Translations under genes and position numbers: made by a program
Assembly: GCF_017873955.1 (NCBI RefSeq)
Contig: NZ_JAGGKS010000001.1
Coordinates: 62,001-126,000 of the forward strand
Source of the DNA: Sedimentibacter acidaminivorans
Lineage (GTDB): Bacteria; Bacillota; Clostridia; Tissierellales; Sedimentibacteraceae
Direction: 5' to 3'
DNA: 64,000 nt
Shown: positions 54,220 to 63,417 of the stretch, piece after piece
How positions within the stretch are numbered: the stretch's first letter is position 1
How the letters are laid out: each line of letters starts with the position of its first letter
The notes under the pieces: generated by a model
The model's input: only the letters and a program-made list of their open reading frames with translations
The model's database searches: none
What the model was told of the DNA's origin: nothing

Positions 54220-55413
54220 TTATCTCTTTTTAACCCAAGTATTTTCATCTACAGCACTATTAACTATTCTTAAACCAATAAAAGATAATGCAACCATTAA
54301 TTGAAAAAATGTTGAATAATATGATACTAGTCCTATTTCAGCTATTACAATACCTATCATAATAGCTAATAAAAATGCAATTATATTGGTATCATTTCTG
54401 TATCTATTTATTAAGCCTTTTATAATATAAATATATATAATGTAATATGTAATAAATCCTATTAATCCAACACTTACCAATAATTCAATAAAATTATTAT
54501 GCGCATACATATATATCCCAATTGCATTATTGAGTAATATTCTATAATTTCCCAAACCATATCCAATTAAAGGTCTTTCTCGGAATTTATCTATCCCAAA
54601 TTCTATCATATAAAACCTAATAGTATCTTGACCTGTATTCCCTGAAGTAATTGCATTTATTAAATCCAATATTCTCGTTCCCAATATTTCATAAGCCCAA
54701 GGTATTGAAAAAACAAGATATAAAATTAGACTAATAAATACTATAGAAATCATAAAATTAATCATTTTCTTTGTTATTCCTTTTCTCTTATAAAACATGT
54801 AAAAAACTACTAGAAAAATTAAAAGGAATAACGATTTTTTCGAACCAGAAAGAAATATAACAATCATATATATAGGAACAGTCAATAAATATTTAATATT
54901 ATGATTCTTATCAAAAAAATAAATGGACACTAATAAACTAAAGCTTAAATACATTCCAATAGAATTTGAATTATGACCATCAATAACCAGTCTTTGACTT
55001 GATATAAAATTACCACCAGATACTAACAAAACATATATCGATAAGATTAATCCTGCAAGAATTAAACTTTTTATAGTTTTATCAAATTTCTCTCTACTAT
55101 CAACATAATTATTAAGTGCAAACATTAGAAAAAAGTTGAATATCAAAAATTTCAAGTAATCATATCCTGGTTCTATTGACCAAAAAATCGAAAAACTACA
55201 TATTAATAGAAAAACAAAACTAATTTTTGTATGAAAAGTAATAATAATGCTATCTTTTATGAATATTTTATCAAAAAATTCAATACTAATAAAAATAGCA
55301 CCAGCAATATAAAAAAACCATAAATACTTTGGATTATCTGAAATAACAAATAAAGCTATAATTATTAAATTCATTAATATAGATTTAAATAATCCTTTTT
55401 TTTTTATAATCAT
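54220..55413 (-). CDS. O-antigen polymerase/ligase-like Wzy
   Basis: About 397 residues with 10-12 hydrophobic segments and a long extracytoplasmic loop (about 240-310) holding GNTGQDTIRFYMIEFG and RPLIGYGLGNYRILL, typical of the Wzy_C/O-antigen ligase family. It polymerises repeat units on the outer face. The start used follows GAGGAG, five bases after the previous gene's stop; an ATG 39 bases earlier would overlap that gene and has no site. Confidence 0.85.
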   Translation of the reverse strand: MIIKKKGLFKSILMNLIIIALFVISDNPKYLWFFYIAGAIFISIEFFDKIFIKDSIIITFHTKISFVFLLICSFSIFWSIEPGYDYLKFLIFNFFLMFALNNYVDSREKFDKTIKSLILAGLILSIYVLLVSGGNFISSQRLVIDGHNSNSIGMYLSFSLLVSIYFFDKNHNIKYLLTVPIYMIVIFLSGSKKSLFLLIFLVVFYMFYKRKGITKKMINFMISIVFISLILYLVFSIPWAYEILGTRILDLINAITSGNTGQDTIRFYMIEFGIDKFRERPLIGYGLGNYRILLNNAIGIYMYAHNNFIELLVSVGLIGFITYYIIYIYIIKGLINRYRNDTNIIAFLLAIMIGIVIAEIGLVSYYSTFFQLMVALSFIGLRIVNSAVDENTWVKKR

Positions 55414-55417
55414 ATTT

Positions 55418-56524
55418 CTATTGCTCCTCACAATTTTTGATAATTTCATCAATATAATTTTCCCATTTTTGATATATCATATTTGGTTCTAATCGCGAAC
55501 AAATTTTATTTGCTTCTTTTCCAAGTTTATTAGCATATCCAGGATTTGATATTAAATTATCCATTGCTTCTTCCATTTCATCTTGATTATTAACTCTTAC
55601 CAATATGCCATTAACTTTATTCTCTATGAGAAAATTAGGCCCTCCACAAGGACAGTCCGTTGAAAGTACAGGTAACCCTAGTGACATAGCTTCCATTAAT
55701 GCATTTGGCATACCTTCATGATTAGAAGAAAGTACAAAAAGAGAGCTTTCAAATATTTTCTCTTTGATATTATTACTATTTCCTTTTAAAATAACTTTAT
55801 CTTCTAACTTCATATCTTTAATTTTATTTTCTAATTTATTTCTTAATTTACCTTCTCCATATATATGCAGCTTATAATCATTATGTTTTTTTACGATATT
55901 AGAAAATGAATCTATTAGCAACTCATGATTTTTTTGAGGTTCTAATCTTCCTACCGATACAATTTCTTTTTTTCTTGTTCCTTTAAAAGGTTTTTCAATA
56001 AATTTTTCATTTATTGGATTAGGAATTATAGTTGATTTTTCCTTGATGTTTATATCAAAAAAATCACTCGCTTCTTTAGTTTGAAATACAATCCCATTAG
56101 CATATTTAACTAAATGATACATTAACTTCTTCCGGAATCTTGTTTTATATTCTGTTGCAGGGTCATCTCTTAATGAAATAATTACAGGATTCTTAATACT
56201 AACTTTCTTTAAAAATAATATCCTAAAGATTTCATTTGGTAAAAATGTAACGATGATATCAGGATTGTTTTCCTTAACTAATCTGTTTAATTTTTTTACT
56301 CTATTAAAGTTTTTAACAATCCTATTTTGTTTTGCTTTATCAACGTTATTATCCAAAGATTGACATGTAATTTCATCATTTAATTTATATCTCGTTTTAC
56401 TAAATCCTGTTGTTATAATTGTTACTTTATTATTTTTAGATAGATAATTACTCAGATTTGAAATAACTCTTTCAGCTCCCCCATTATTATCTAAGCCAGC
56501 TAAATAAAACATAATTCTTTTCAT
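55418..56524 (-). CDS. Family 4 glycosyltransferase
   Basis: A 368-residue GT-B enzyme. The N-terminal LDNNGGAERVISNLSNYL loop and C-terminal VGRLEPQKNHELLIDSF, LSSNHEGMPNALMEAMSLGLPV (E-x7-E) and CPCGGPNFL motifs are those of retaining GT4 transferases. Cytoplasmic. It adds one sugar to the lipid-linked repeat unit; donor unknown. It is eight bases from the upstream GT gene. Confidence 0.9.
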   Translation of the reverse strand: MKRIMFYLAGLDNNGGAERVISNLSNYLSKNNKVTIITTGFSKTRYKLNDEITCQSLDNNVDKAKQNRIVKNFNRVKKLNRLVKENNPDIIVTFLPNEIFRILFLKKVSIKNPVIISLRDDPATEYKTRFRKKLMYHLVKYANGIVFQTKEASDFFDINIKEKSTIIPNPINEKFIEKPFKGTRKKEIVSVGRLEPQKNHELLIDSFSNIVKKHNDYKLHIYGEGKLRNKLENKIKDMKLEDKVILKGNSNNIKEKIFESSLFVLSSNHEGMPNALMEAMSLGLPVLSTDCPCGGPNFLIENKVNGILVRVNNQDEMEEAMDNLISNPGYANKLGKEANKICSRLEPNMIYQKWENYIDEIIKNCEEQ

Positions 56525-56531
56525 ATCTTTA

Positions 56532-57548
56532 TTACTCCTCTTCTAATAAAATTATATCTTCATTAATTTTATCTCTTATTTTAATATGCAAGCTATTAAA
56601 ATCAAATGGGTCAAAAAAATCTACCTTATCATATCCATCTAGTATTTCGTGAGAAAAAGCACAGTCAGAAGCCAATATTGGACTTTCATGCATTTTTGCT
56701 TCTAGCATTGGTAGTCCGAAAGTCTCAATATAAGAAGGGAAAATCAATATTGATTTAGAGTAATATTCATAAACAGTCTCTATATCAATTGAACCAATAA
56801 AATCTATTGGTAACTTTTCCTCTGTCACTATCTGTTTTAGCGTTTTAATATGCTTATTTTCATAACCATTCAAGGTGAAAATAACCTTATAGTTACTTAT
56901 TCTTTTGTCTTTTAAAAGATTGCAGGCTTTTATAACAACTTCATGATTTTTATAAGTACTTGCCCCGGCTGGAAAAAAAAACAATTTGTCGCTTTTTTCA
57001 TTTCGCACATATAATTTCTTAACTTTCACATTTAACTCTGGCTGCTTTAATATAAACTTCTCTTTTTTCACATTTGCTTTTTCTATAGCTGCATCCATTA
57101 TCCATTTTGTTTGAACAATAACTTTATCAGCTTCTTTTATTGACTTAAAAATCATCTTGCTAATGGCATTCTGATATAACCAAAACTTAAAATTTTCAGT
57201 TATCCCATACCTTTTTTCAACAAAAGGAAGTGGCTGATGTAAATATAGAGTCTGCTTAACTTTAACTTTAGGAACAACAACATTTTGTAAAGACAAAATT
57301 TCATCAACATTATATTTATCCACTAATTTATTGGCTACCAACTTATCAAAATACAACCTATGAAACCAACTCTTTTTTATCCAGGGATAGTTCAAAACTT
57401 TAACATTCTCAGTTTCTTTTAGTTCAGGAGTACTTACAACAAAAATCCAATCGTTCTCTTTATCTTTTATTGCTGTATCATAATATTGACTTAGTATTGT
57501 TAGCGCTCCACCAATCTCTGCTGGAACATCAAAAACCATTATTTGCAT
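56532..57548 (-). CDS. Family 4-like glycosyltransferase
   Basis: About 338 residues. The N-terminal MVFDVPAEIGGALTILSQYY resembles an acceptor-side GT-B loop. The C-terminal FFPAGASTYKNHEVVIKAC, FIGSIDIETVYEYYSKSILIFPSYIETFGLPMLEAK (E-x7-E) completes the GT4 pattern. The start after GGGGGAAA is favoured over one five codons earlier that would overlap the previous gene. It adds another residue of the repeat unit. Confidence 0.85.
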   Translation of the reverse strand: MQIMVFDVPAEIGGALTILSQYYDTAIKDKENDWIFVVSTPELKETENVKVLNYPWIKKSWFHRLYFDKLVANKLVDKYNVDEILSLQNVVVPKVKVKQTLYLHQPLPFVEKRYGITENFKFWLYQNAISKMIFKSIKEADKVIVQTKWIMDAAIEKANVKKEKFILKQPELNVKVKKLYVRNEKSDKLFFFPAGASTYKNHEVVIKACNLLKDKRISNYKVIFTLNGYENKHIKTLKQIVTEEKLPIDFIGSIDIETVYEYYSKSILIFPSYIETFGLPMLEAKMHESPILASDCAFSHEILDGYDKVDFFDPFDFNSLHIKIRDKINEDIILLEEE

Positions 57549-57550
57549 TT

Positions 57551-58675
57551 CTATTTCCCCCAAACAACTCTATTCACATAATCTGTGTAAGATAAAATAA
57601 TTCTCAACACTTTATCAGACACATTTGGCATACTGTAATCTGCGACCAATCTTAAAGTATCCTTTTCTTGTGTATCCAGTACTTCTAAACCCTGCAAAAT
57701 TCTTTCTTTCTTAAGACCAACCATCATAACCGAAGCTTCTTCCATTGCCTCAGGTCTTTCGTGAGCTTGTCTTATATTGAGTGCTCTAAATCCTAAAATT
57801 GAAGACTCTTCACTGATTGTTCCACTATCACTAAGTACAGCCTTTGCATACTTTTGAAGTTTCACATAATCGTTGAATCCAAGAGGTTTCATTGTCTTTA
57901 CTAGTGAATTGAAATCAATACCTTTAGCTTCAATCATTTTTCTTGTTCTTGGATGTGTACTCACTATCAATGGTAGCTTATATTTTTCTGCTATTGTATT
58001 TAAGCTATCAACTAGATCCATAAAGTTTTGCTCTGAACTAATGTTCTCTTCTCTATGTGCTGAAATAACAAAGTACTTTTCTTCTTCGAGCTCTAATCTT
58101 TCCAACACATCCGATTTTTCAATATCTTCTTTTCTAGAATTAAGAACCTCAAACATTGGGCTACCTGTTTTAATAACTCTATCTTCAGGTATACCTTCTC
58201 TTAAAAGATATTCTCTAGCAATATCGCTATAAGTTAGATTGATATCTGCTATGTGATCCACAATCTTTCTATTTGTCTCTTCAGGTACTCTCTGATCAAA
58301 GCATCTGTTTCCTGCTTCCATATGAAAAATAGGGATATGTCTTCTCTTTGCAGCTATTGCACATAGACAGCTATTTGTATCTCCAAGTACTAGAAATGCA
58401 TCAGGCTTTACTTCTTCAAGAATTGGATCAATTTTCACTAGGATATTTCCGATTGTCTCAACAGCAGTTTCCGTTGCGGCATTCAGAAAATAATCAGGTT
58501 TCTTTAAGTTGAAGTCATTAAAAAATACTTCATTTAGTTCATAGTCATAGTTCTGTCCTGTATGAACAAGAATATGATCAATTGCATCAGATTCATCTAA
58601 TTTATTAATAACAGCTGACAGTCTGATTATTTCTGGTCTAGTCCCAACGACCGTCATGACTTTTAATTTTTTCAT
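57551..58675 (-). CDS. UDP-HexNAc 2-epimerase, probable CapG/FnlC
   Basis: A 374-residue non-hydrolysing 2-epimerase (WecB fold): VVGTRPEIIRLSAVI at the start, VLGDTNSCL, HMEAGNRCFDQRVPEETNRKIVDHIAD and SDSGTISEE are all present. Because CapF- and CapE-type genes lie immediately upstream, it most likely converts UDP-2-acetamido-2,6-dideoxy-L-talose to UDP-L-FucNAc (CapG/FnlC role) rather than making ManNAc. That choice rests on gene context. Confidence 0.88.
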   Translation of the reverse strand: MKKLKVMTVVGTRPEIIRLSAVINKLDESDAIDHILVHTGQNYDYELNEVFFNDFNLKKPDYFLNAATETAVETIGNILVKIDPILEEVKPDAFLVLGDTNSCLCAIAAKRRHIPIFHMEAGNRCFDQRVPEETNRKIVDHIADINLTYSDIAREYLLREGIPEDRVIKTGSPMFEVLNSRKEDIEKSDVLERLELEEEKYFVISAHREENISSEQNFMDLVDSLNTIAEKYKLPLIVSTHPRTRKMIEAKGIDFNSLVKTMKPLGFNDYVKLQKYAKAVLSDSGTISEESSILGFRALNIRQAHERPEAMEEASVMMVGLKKERILQGLEVLDTQEKDTLRLVADYSMPNVSDKVLRIILSYTDYVNRVVWGK

Positions 58676-58678
58676 CAG

Positions 58679-59788
58679 TTATACCTCCAAATAATAAGTA
58701 TCAGGTTTTTCAGGGTCAAATGGCTCATTAGCCCACATAATCGTGACCATATCTGTATCACCAAGATTCTCTATGTTGTGTGTATAGCCCGTTGGTATAT
58801 CAACGACTTCCATTTTGTCACCACTTACGAAATACTCCAGCACTTCATCTGAATCTATTTTTCTAAATCGAATAACACCTTTACCGCTAACTACTAAAAA
58901 CTTCTCATTTTTAGTATGGTGCCAATGACTCCCTTTTGTAATTCCAGGTTTTGAAATATTGACTGAAACCTGGCCACGATCAGGTGTTCTAATAAACTCA
59001 GTGAAAGATCCTCTCTGATCGATATTCATCTTTAAGTCATAACTAAACTTGTCTTCTGGCAAGTAGCTTAAGTATGTACTGTAAAGCTTCTTTGTAAAAG
59101 CATCCGACATGTTAGGTACTGACCTATTTTCTCGACTTTTCTTGAATGAATAAATCAAATCTACTATTTCACCAAGTGTAATAGTATGTACAACAGCAAC
59201 TTCACAGAATAGGTCTACTTTGTTCTCATTTCCTCCTAGTGCATCAATCAGTTCATTTACTACATCATCTATATAAACAAGTTTCATTAAAACGCTTGGA
59301 TCATTCACCTGAATCGGTAGGTCATGTGCAATGTTATGACAAAAAGTAGCTATTGCACTGTTATAATTAGGTCTACACCATTTACCAAACACATTTGGAA
59401 ATCTGTAAACAAGAACTTTTCCCCCAGTTTCTTTGCCATAAGCAAATAAGAGTTCTTCGCCTGCCTTCTTACTTTCACCATAAGGATTATCTAACTCAGC
59501 TTGAATGGAAGACGAAATCATCACAGGGCAGGTGTTATTATGTTTCTTAAGAGAATTTAACAGTTCAGAGGTAAAACCAAAGTTACCCTCAATAAATTCA
59601 GATTTTTCCTTTGGACGGTTAACTCCTGCGAGATGAAACACAAAATCAGCCTCTTTACAATACTCATCAAGTAAAGAAGAATCTGTATCTCTATCATATT
59701 CAATAATATCTTCGTACTTTCTATTTCTCAGCTCTGCTATTAAGTTTTTTCCTATGAATCCCTTTGCCCCAGTGACTAAAATCTTCAT
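58679..59788 (-). CDS. CapF/FnlB-like reductase with C-terminal cupin
   Basis: A 369-residue two-domain protein. The N-terminal SDR has GAKGFIGKN (7-15) and MISSSIQAELDNPYGESKKAGEE (YxxxK). The C-terminal cupin (about 245-365) has KGSHWHHTKNEKFLVVSGKG with clustered His for zinc. This is the arrangement of CapF, the second enzyme of UDP-L-FucNAc synthesis, which acts on the CapE product. It overlaps the CapE-type gene by one base. Confidence 0.9.
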   Translation of the reverse strand: MKILVTGAKGFIGKNLIAELRNRKYEDIIEYDRDTDSSLLDEYCKEADFVFHLAGVNRPKEKSEFIEGNFGFTSELLNSLKKHNNTCPVMISSSIQAELDNPYGESKKAGEELLFAYGKETGGKVLVYRFPNVFGKWCRPNYNSAIATFCHNIAHDLPIQVNDPSVLMKLVYIDDVVNELIDALGGNENKVDLFCEVAVVHTITLGEIVDLIYSFKKSRENRSVPNMSDAFTKKLYSTYLSYLPEDKFSYDLKMNIDQRGSFTEFIRTPDRGQVSVNISKPGITKGSHWHHTKNEKFLVVSGKGVIRFRKIDSDEVLEYFVSGDKMEVVDIPTGYTHNIENLGDTDMVTIMWANEPFDPEKPDTYYLEV

Positions 59789-60807
59789 TATCTATCCCAA
59801 CTTTCCAATTGTTCTCTTACATAATCAAGCTGCAGTAGCTTTTCTTTAATCAGCTCTACATTGAGTCTTTCTGTATTATGAGAGTTGTACTCATCTTCAG
59901 ATGAAAGCTTTTGATCTCCTTCAACGAAGTACTTGTCGTAGTTTAAATCTCTCTTATCAGCAGGTACTCTATAGAATCCACCCATGTCTTTCGCTACTAC
60001 ATGTTCTTCTTTTGTGAGAAGTGTTTCGTATAGCTTCTCACCATGACGTGTTCCAATTACTTTGATTTCGTTATCTGCTTTGAAAAGTTCCTTAACTGCT
60101 TGAGCTAAGTCCCCGATGGTTGATGCTGGGGATTTCTGAACCATAATGTCTCCAGCTTCAGCATTCCGGAAAGCAAATACAACAAGTTCTACAGCCTCTT
60201 CAAGACTCATTAGAAACCTTGTCATATTTGGATCAGTTACCGTCAGTGGTTGTCCGTTCTTAATTTGATCTATAAACAACGGAATTACTGATCCTCTTGA
60301 AGCCATTACATTTCCATATCTAGTACCACAAATAAGTGTTCTTTCAGAATCAACTGTCTTTGCTTTTGCTACGAAAACTTTCTCCATCATAGCTTTGGAA
60401 ATTCCCATTGCATTAATCGGATAAGCAGCCTTGTCAGTTGAAAGACAAATCACCTTCTTAACTCCCATTTCGATAGCTCCTGTAAGAACATTATCTGTAC
60501 CAAGCACATTTGTCTTAACTGCTTCTAGTGGAAAAAACTCACAGGAAGGTACTTGCTTAAGAGCAGCTGCATGAAAGATATAATCTACTCCATGCATAGC
60601 ATTTTTAACACTTGCAAGATCTCTAACATCTCCTATGTAAAACTTTAGCTTATCGTTTTTATAGAGTTTTCTCATGTCATCTTGCTTTTTTTCATCGCGT
60701 GAAAAAATACGGATTTCTTTAATATCTGTGTAGAGGAATCTTTTCATTACTGCATTTCCAAAAGATCCTGTTCCACCCGTAATTAATAAAGTTTTATTCT
60801 TAAACAT
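59788..60807 (-). CDS. UDP-GlcNAc 4,6-dehydratase/5-epimerase (CapE/FnlA-like)
   Basis: A 339-residue SDR with GGTGSFGNAVMKRFL (11-25), CLSTDKAAYPINAMGISKAMMEKV and PNMTRFLMSLEEAVELV. The usual active-site Tyr of YxxxK is Met here (M-G-I-S-K), a variation I recall for the CapE branch. It starts the UDP-L-FucNAc pathway by forming the 4-keto-6-deoxy-L-talose-type intermediate. Operon neighbours CapF and CapG types complete the pathway. Confidence 0.9.
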   Translation of the reverse strand: MFKNKTLLITGGTGSFGNAVMKRFLYTDIKEIRIFSRDEKKQDDMRKLYKNDKLKFYIGDVRDLASVKNAMHGVDYIFHAAALKQVPSCEFFPLEAVKTNVLGTDNVLTGAIEMGVKKVICLSTDKAAYPINAMGISKAMMEKVFVAKAKTVDSERTLICGTRYGNVMASRGSVIPLFIDQIKNGQPLTVTDPNMTRFLMSLEEAVELVVFAFRNAEAGDIMVQKSPASTIGDLAQAVKELFKADNEIKVIGTRHGEKLYETLLTKEEHVVAKDMGGFYRVPADKRDLNYDKYFVEGDQKLSSEDEYNSHNTERLNVELIKEKLLQLDYVREQLESWDR

Positions 60808-60811
60808 CGAA

Positions 60812-62038
60812 CTACCTCCCTTCTTCTTTGTTGAAGTGATTTATTATAATCTCGTATGAGTGCTTTGCTTTATAATGATTTTCTAGATAATATCTTGCAT
60901 TTCTACCTAAACTTATCCTTAATTTTTCATCACATAATTTATTAACTAGATGATTGAACTTATCAACATCAACACTTTCACACCAATATCCAAAACTGCC
61001 ACTCTCTATCACTTTTCCAATATCCGTATTTATATCAGTCGCTGCTAAAACGGGCATGGATGCCTGCATATATGAAAGAAGCCTAGACGGAAAGTTTGGT
61101 ATTGTAAATTTTCTATCTAGAAATATCAGACCTACATCACAAGTATTTGCCAAGAGTTCGTAATCATTTCTTGGTAATTGGTTCTGTAACATAGCATTCT
61201 TTGGTTTTTCTCTTTCAAAGAAACTTTCTAGCCTTCCAAACTCGGTTCCCGAACCAACAATGAAAAAATATGAATTCTCATTATCTTCATTAGCTCTTAT
61301 ACAATCAATCAAGAAATCTATCCCTTGTGGTTTCCCTAAATTTCCCCCATAAATAAAAATAGTCTTATCAATCGGCAAATTATATTTCTCTCTAATTTCC
61401 GTTTTTTCGTGTTCAGAGATATCAATATTAATTGGTTCAATACTATTAGGACACACTTCTACAATCTCATTAGCTATTGATAGATTGTTTTTTAAAAGAA
61501 ATTCTACGTTTGCATTCGACATGCATCCAATATAATCGGAGATTTTATATAATCTCTCTTCTTTGCTCCTAAAATACTTATAGATTAAACTCTTAATACC
61601 TGAGGTCTTGAGTATCCCCAAATCTACTGCATTCTGTGGAAATATATCTTTTAGAAGTAAATACGTTTTAGCTTGATCTCTTAATTTTACGAACTCAACT
61701 GCCTTTTGTAGTGTAATAGGTGGTGTTGAGTATAAAACTAAATCAAATTTCACATCGTCAAAATACTTTTTTATTCCTGACTTAAACTTTGATTCAAGCG
61801 TTAATGTCGAGATTCCCTTTTCTATTAGATTTGTTTTTTGTGTATTTCCAATTTGAAGTTTTAATATTTTCACTTTGCTGTTATCAATCAATTTCGTAGG
61901 CTCATTTTTTCTTTTTTCTGTTGGAGAAATTATAAATAAATCGTGACCATCCTTCACAAATTCACGCATTAAGTCTGTATATATGCCGTTTTCATCAATT
62001 GTTGAAAAATCTAATAGTGTTAGAAATAATACGTTCAT
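60812..62038 (-). CDS. WbuB-like glycosyltransferase
   Basis: A 408-residue GT-B enzyme. The N-terminus MNVLFLTLLDFSTIDENGIY and the FYGGNLGKPQGIDFLI-type motif (here FIYGGNLGKPQGIDFL), followed by a late FPSRLLSYMQASMPVLA, match the WbuB family, which transfers L-FucNAc to the lipid-linked primer in O-antigen loci. That fits the adjacent UDP-L-FucNAc genes, so it is probably the second sugar transferase of the repeat unit. Confidence 0.85.
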   Translation of the reverse strand: MNVLFLTLLDFSTIDENGIYTDLMREFVKDGHDLFIISPTEKRKNEPTKLIDNSKVKILKLQIGNTQKTNLIEKGISTLTLESKFKSGIKKYFDDVKFDLVLYSTPPITLQKAVEFVKLRDQAKTYLLLKDIFPQNAVDLGILKTSGIKSLIYKYFRSKEERLYKISDYIGCMSNANVEFLLKNNLSIANEIVEVCPNSIEPINIDISEHEKTEIREKYNLPIDKTIFIYGGNLGKPQGIDFLIDCIRANEDNENSYFFIVGSGTEFGRLESFFEREKPKNAMLQNQLPRNDYELLANTCDVGLIFLDRKFTIPNFPSRLLSYMQASMPVLAATDINTDIGKVIESGSFGYWCESVDVDKFNHLVNKLCDEKLRISLGRNARYYLENHYKAKHSYEIIINHFNKEEGR

Positions 62039-62091
62039 TTATTTACTCTCCTAAATCAAATTTCTGGGATATTAGTACCATTAACTCTAAT

Positions 62092-62730
62092 CTATTCATG
62101 AAACTTAATTGGTTTTGCAGGCGAACCAACTGCTGTACAATTTGCTGGTAAGTCTTTTACCACTACAGCTCCTGCACCAACAACTGTGTTTCTTCCGATG
62201 TTTACACCTTGAATAATCGCTGATCCTGTTCCAACGCTTACACATTCTTCTGTTTTAACAAAACCCGATATATTAACGCTTGGAAGAACTGTTGAATAAT
62301 CACCAATATTAGCATCATGACCTATAGTACAATCTAGATTAACAATCACATGCTTACCAATTTCAATATTCACAGTAATGATGTTTCCTGCGCAAATAAT
62401 TGATCCTTCACCAAAATTCACACTTTCTGAATAAATAACACTTGGATGGATTAATAAAGGATATTGATTTTTACTACCATCTAACTTTTCTATAATATTC
62501 TTTTTAATAATTGGATCTCCTATTGCATTAACTACATACAACTCTTGTTCTTTTAGCCAATTAATATCTCCTACGACTTTGTATCCGTTGACTTTATTTC
62601 CTTGAATTGATTGATTGTCATCGACAAAGCCCACAACATTCCATTCTTTATTTACTTTATTTACATCTTCAATAAGCCAAGCAACTTCTCTCCCAAAACC
62701 ACCAGCTCCAATTATAACTATATCTTTCAT
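62092..62730 (-). CDS. PglD/NeuD-type sugar O/N-acetyltransferase
   Basis: A 212-residue enzyme. The N-terminal Rossmann-like IVIIGAGGFGREVAWLI is followed by left-handed beta-helix hexapeptides (about 95-205; GEGSIICAGNIITVNIEIGKHVIVNLDCTIGHDANIGD). The catalytic His is in IGHD. In company with a PglC-like transferase and a PglE-like aminotransferase it most likely acetylates the 4-amino sugar in UDP-diNAc-bacillosamine synthesis. Confidence 0.88.
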   Translation of the reverse strand: MKDIVIIGAGGFGREVAWLIEDVNKVNKEWNVVGFVDDNQSIQGNKVNGYKVVGDINWLKEQELYVVNAIGDPIIKKNIIEKLDGSKNQYPLLIHPSVIYSESVNFGEGSIICAGNIITVNIEIGKHVIVNLDCTIGHDANIGDYSTVLPSVNISGFVKTEECVSVGTGSAIIQGVNIGRNTVVGAGAVVVKDLPANCTAVGSPAKPIKFHE

Positions 62731-62734
62731 TTAA

Positions 62735-63400
62735 CTAATCCTCCATTGTTTCAGATCCTCTAAAAGCCTCCATAGTAACCGATGTATCTGAACTGATACC
62801 TTCCTTAACAAACACCTTCTTTATAGTAAGAAAGAAAATCTTCCAATCGCCAACAAAACTCATATTATCTACATACTCAACATCAAGGTTGAATTTATCT
62901 TCCCAGCTGATGGCATTACGTCCATTGACCTGAGCGTATCCCGATAGACCTGGTCTTACTTCATGTCTTCTCTTTTGTTGATCATTATAAAGCTCTAAGT
63001 ATTGAATGAGTAAAGGCCTCGGCCCAACAATGCTCATATCGCCTTTAAGAATATTGAACAGCTCAGGTAATTCATCTAGACTTGTGGAACGTAGCATCCT
63101 ACCAAACTTTGTTAATCTAACACTATCTGGAAGCAACTCACCATTCTCATCCTTCTCATCCGTCATTGTTCTGAACTTATACATCGTAAATATCTTCTCA
63201 TTAAGTCCAGGTCTTTTCTGCTTAAACAATACCGGACTACCGAGCCTAACTCTTACTAATACACAAACGATTATAAGTACCGGACTTAAAACGATAATAG
63301 CCATCAAAGACAAAATGAAGTCCATTGGTCTTTTAAGAAATCTTCTATAGATATCTTTATTCTGTTTTTCTGTACCATCTGTCTTAATTTCACTCTGCAT
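62735..63400 (-). CDS. Initiating sugar-1-phosphate transferase (PglC-like)
   Basis: A 221-residue monotopic phosphoglycosyl transferase. It has one N-terminal membrane-embedded helix (about 27-50), VLFKQKRPGLNEKIFTMYKFRTM, STSLDELPELFNILKGDMSIVGPRP with the Asp-Glu catalytic dyad, and RHEVRPGLSGYAQVNGRN. It moves a sugar phosphate from UDP-sugar to undecaprenyl phosphate and so starts the repeat unit. Small size without extra N-terminal membrane helices matches PglC rather than WcaJ. Confidence 0.92.
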   Translation of the reverse strand: MQSEIKTDGTEKQNKDIYRRFLKRPMDFILSLMAIIVLSPVLIIVCVLVRVRLGSPVLFKQKRPGLNEKIFTMYKFRTMTDEKDENGELLPDSVRLTKFGRMLRSTSLDELPELFNILKGDMSIVGPRPLLIQYLELYNDQQKRRHEVRPGLSGYAQVNGRNAISWEDKFNLDVEYVDNMSFVGDWKIFFLTIKKVFVKEGISSDTSVTMEAFRGSETMED

Positions 63401-63417
63401 CTATTAGCACCCACTTC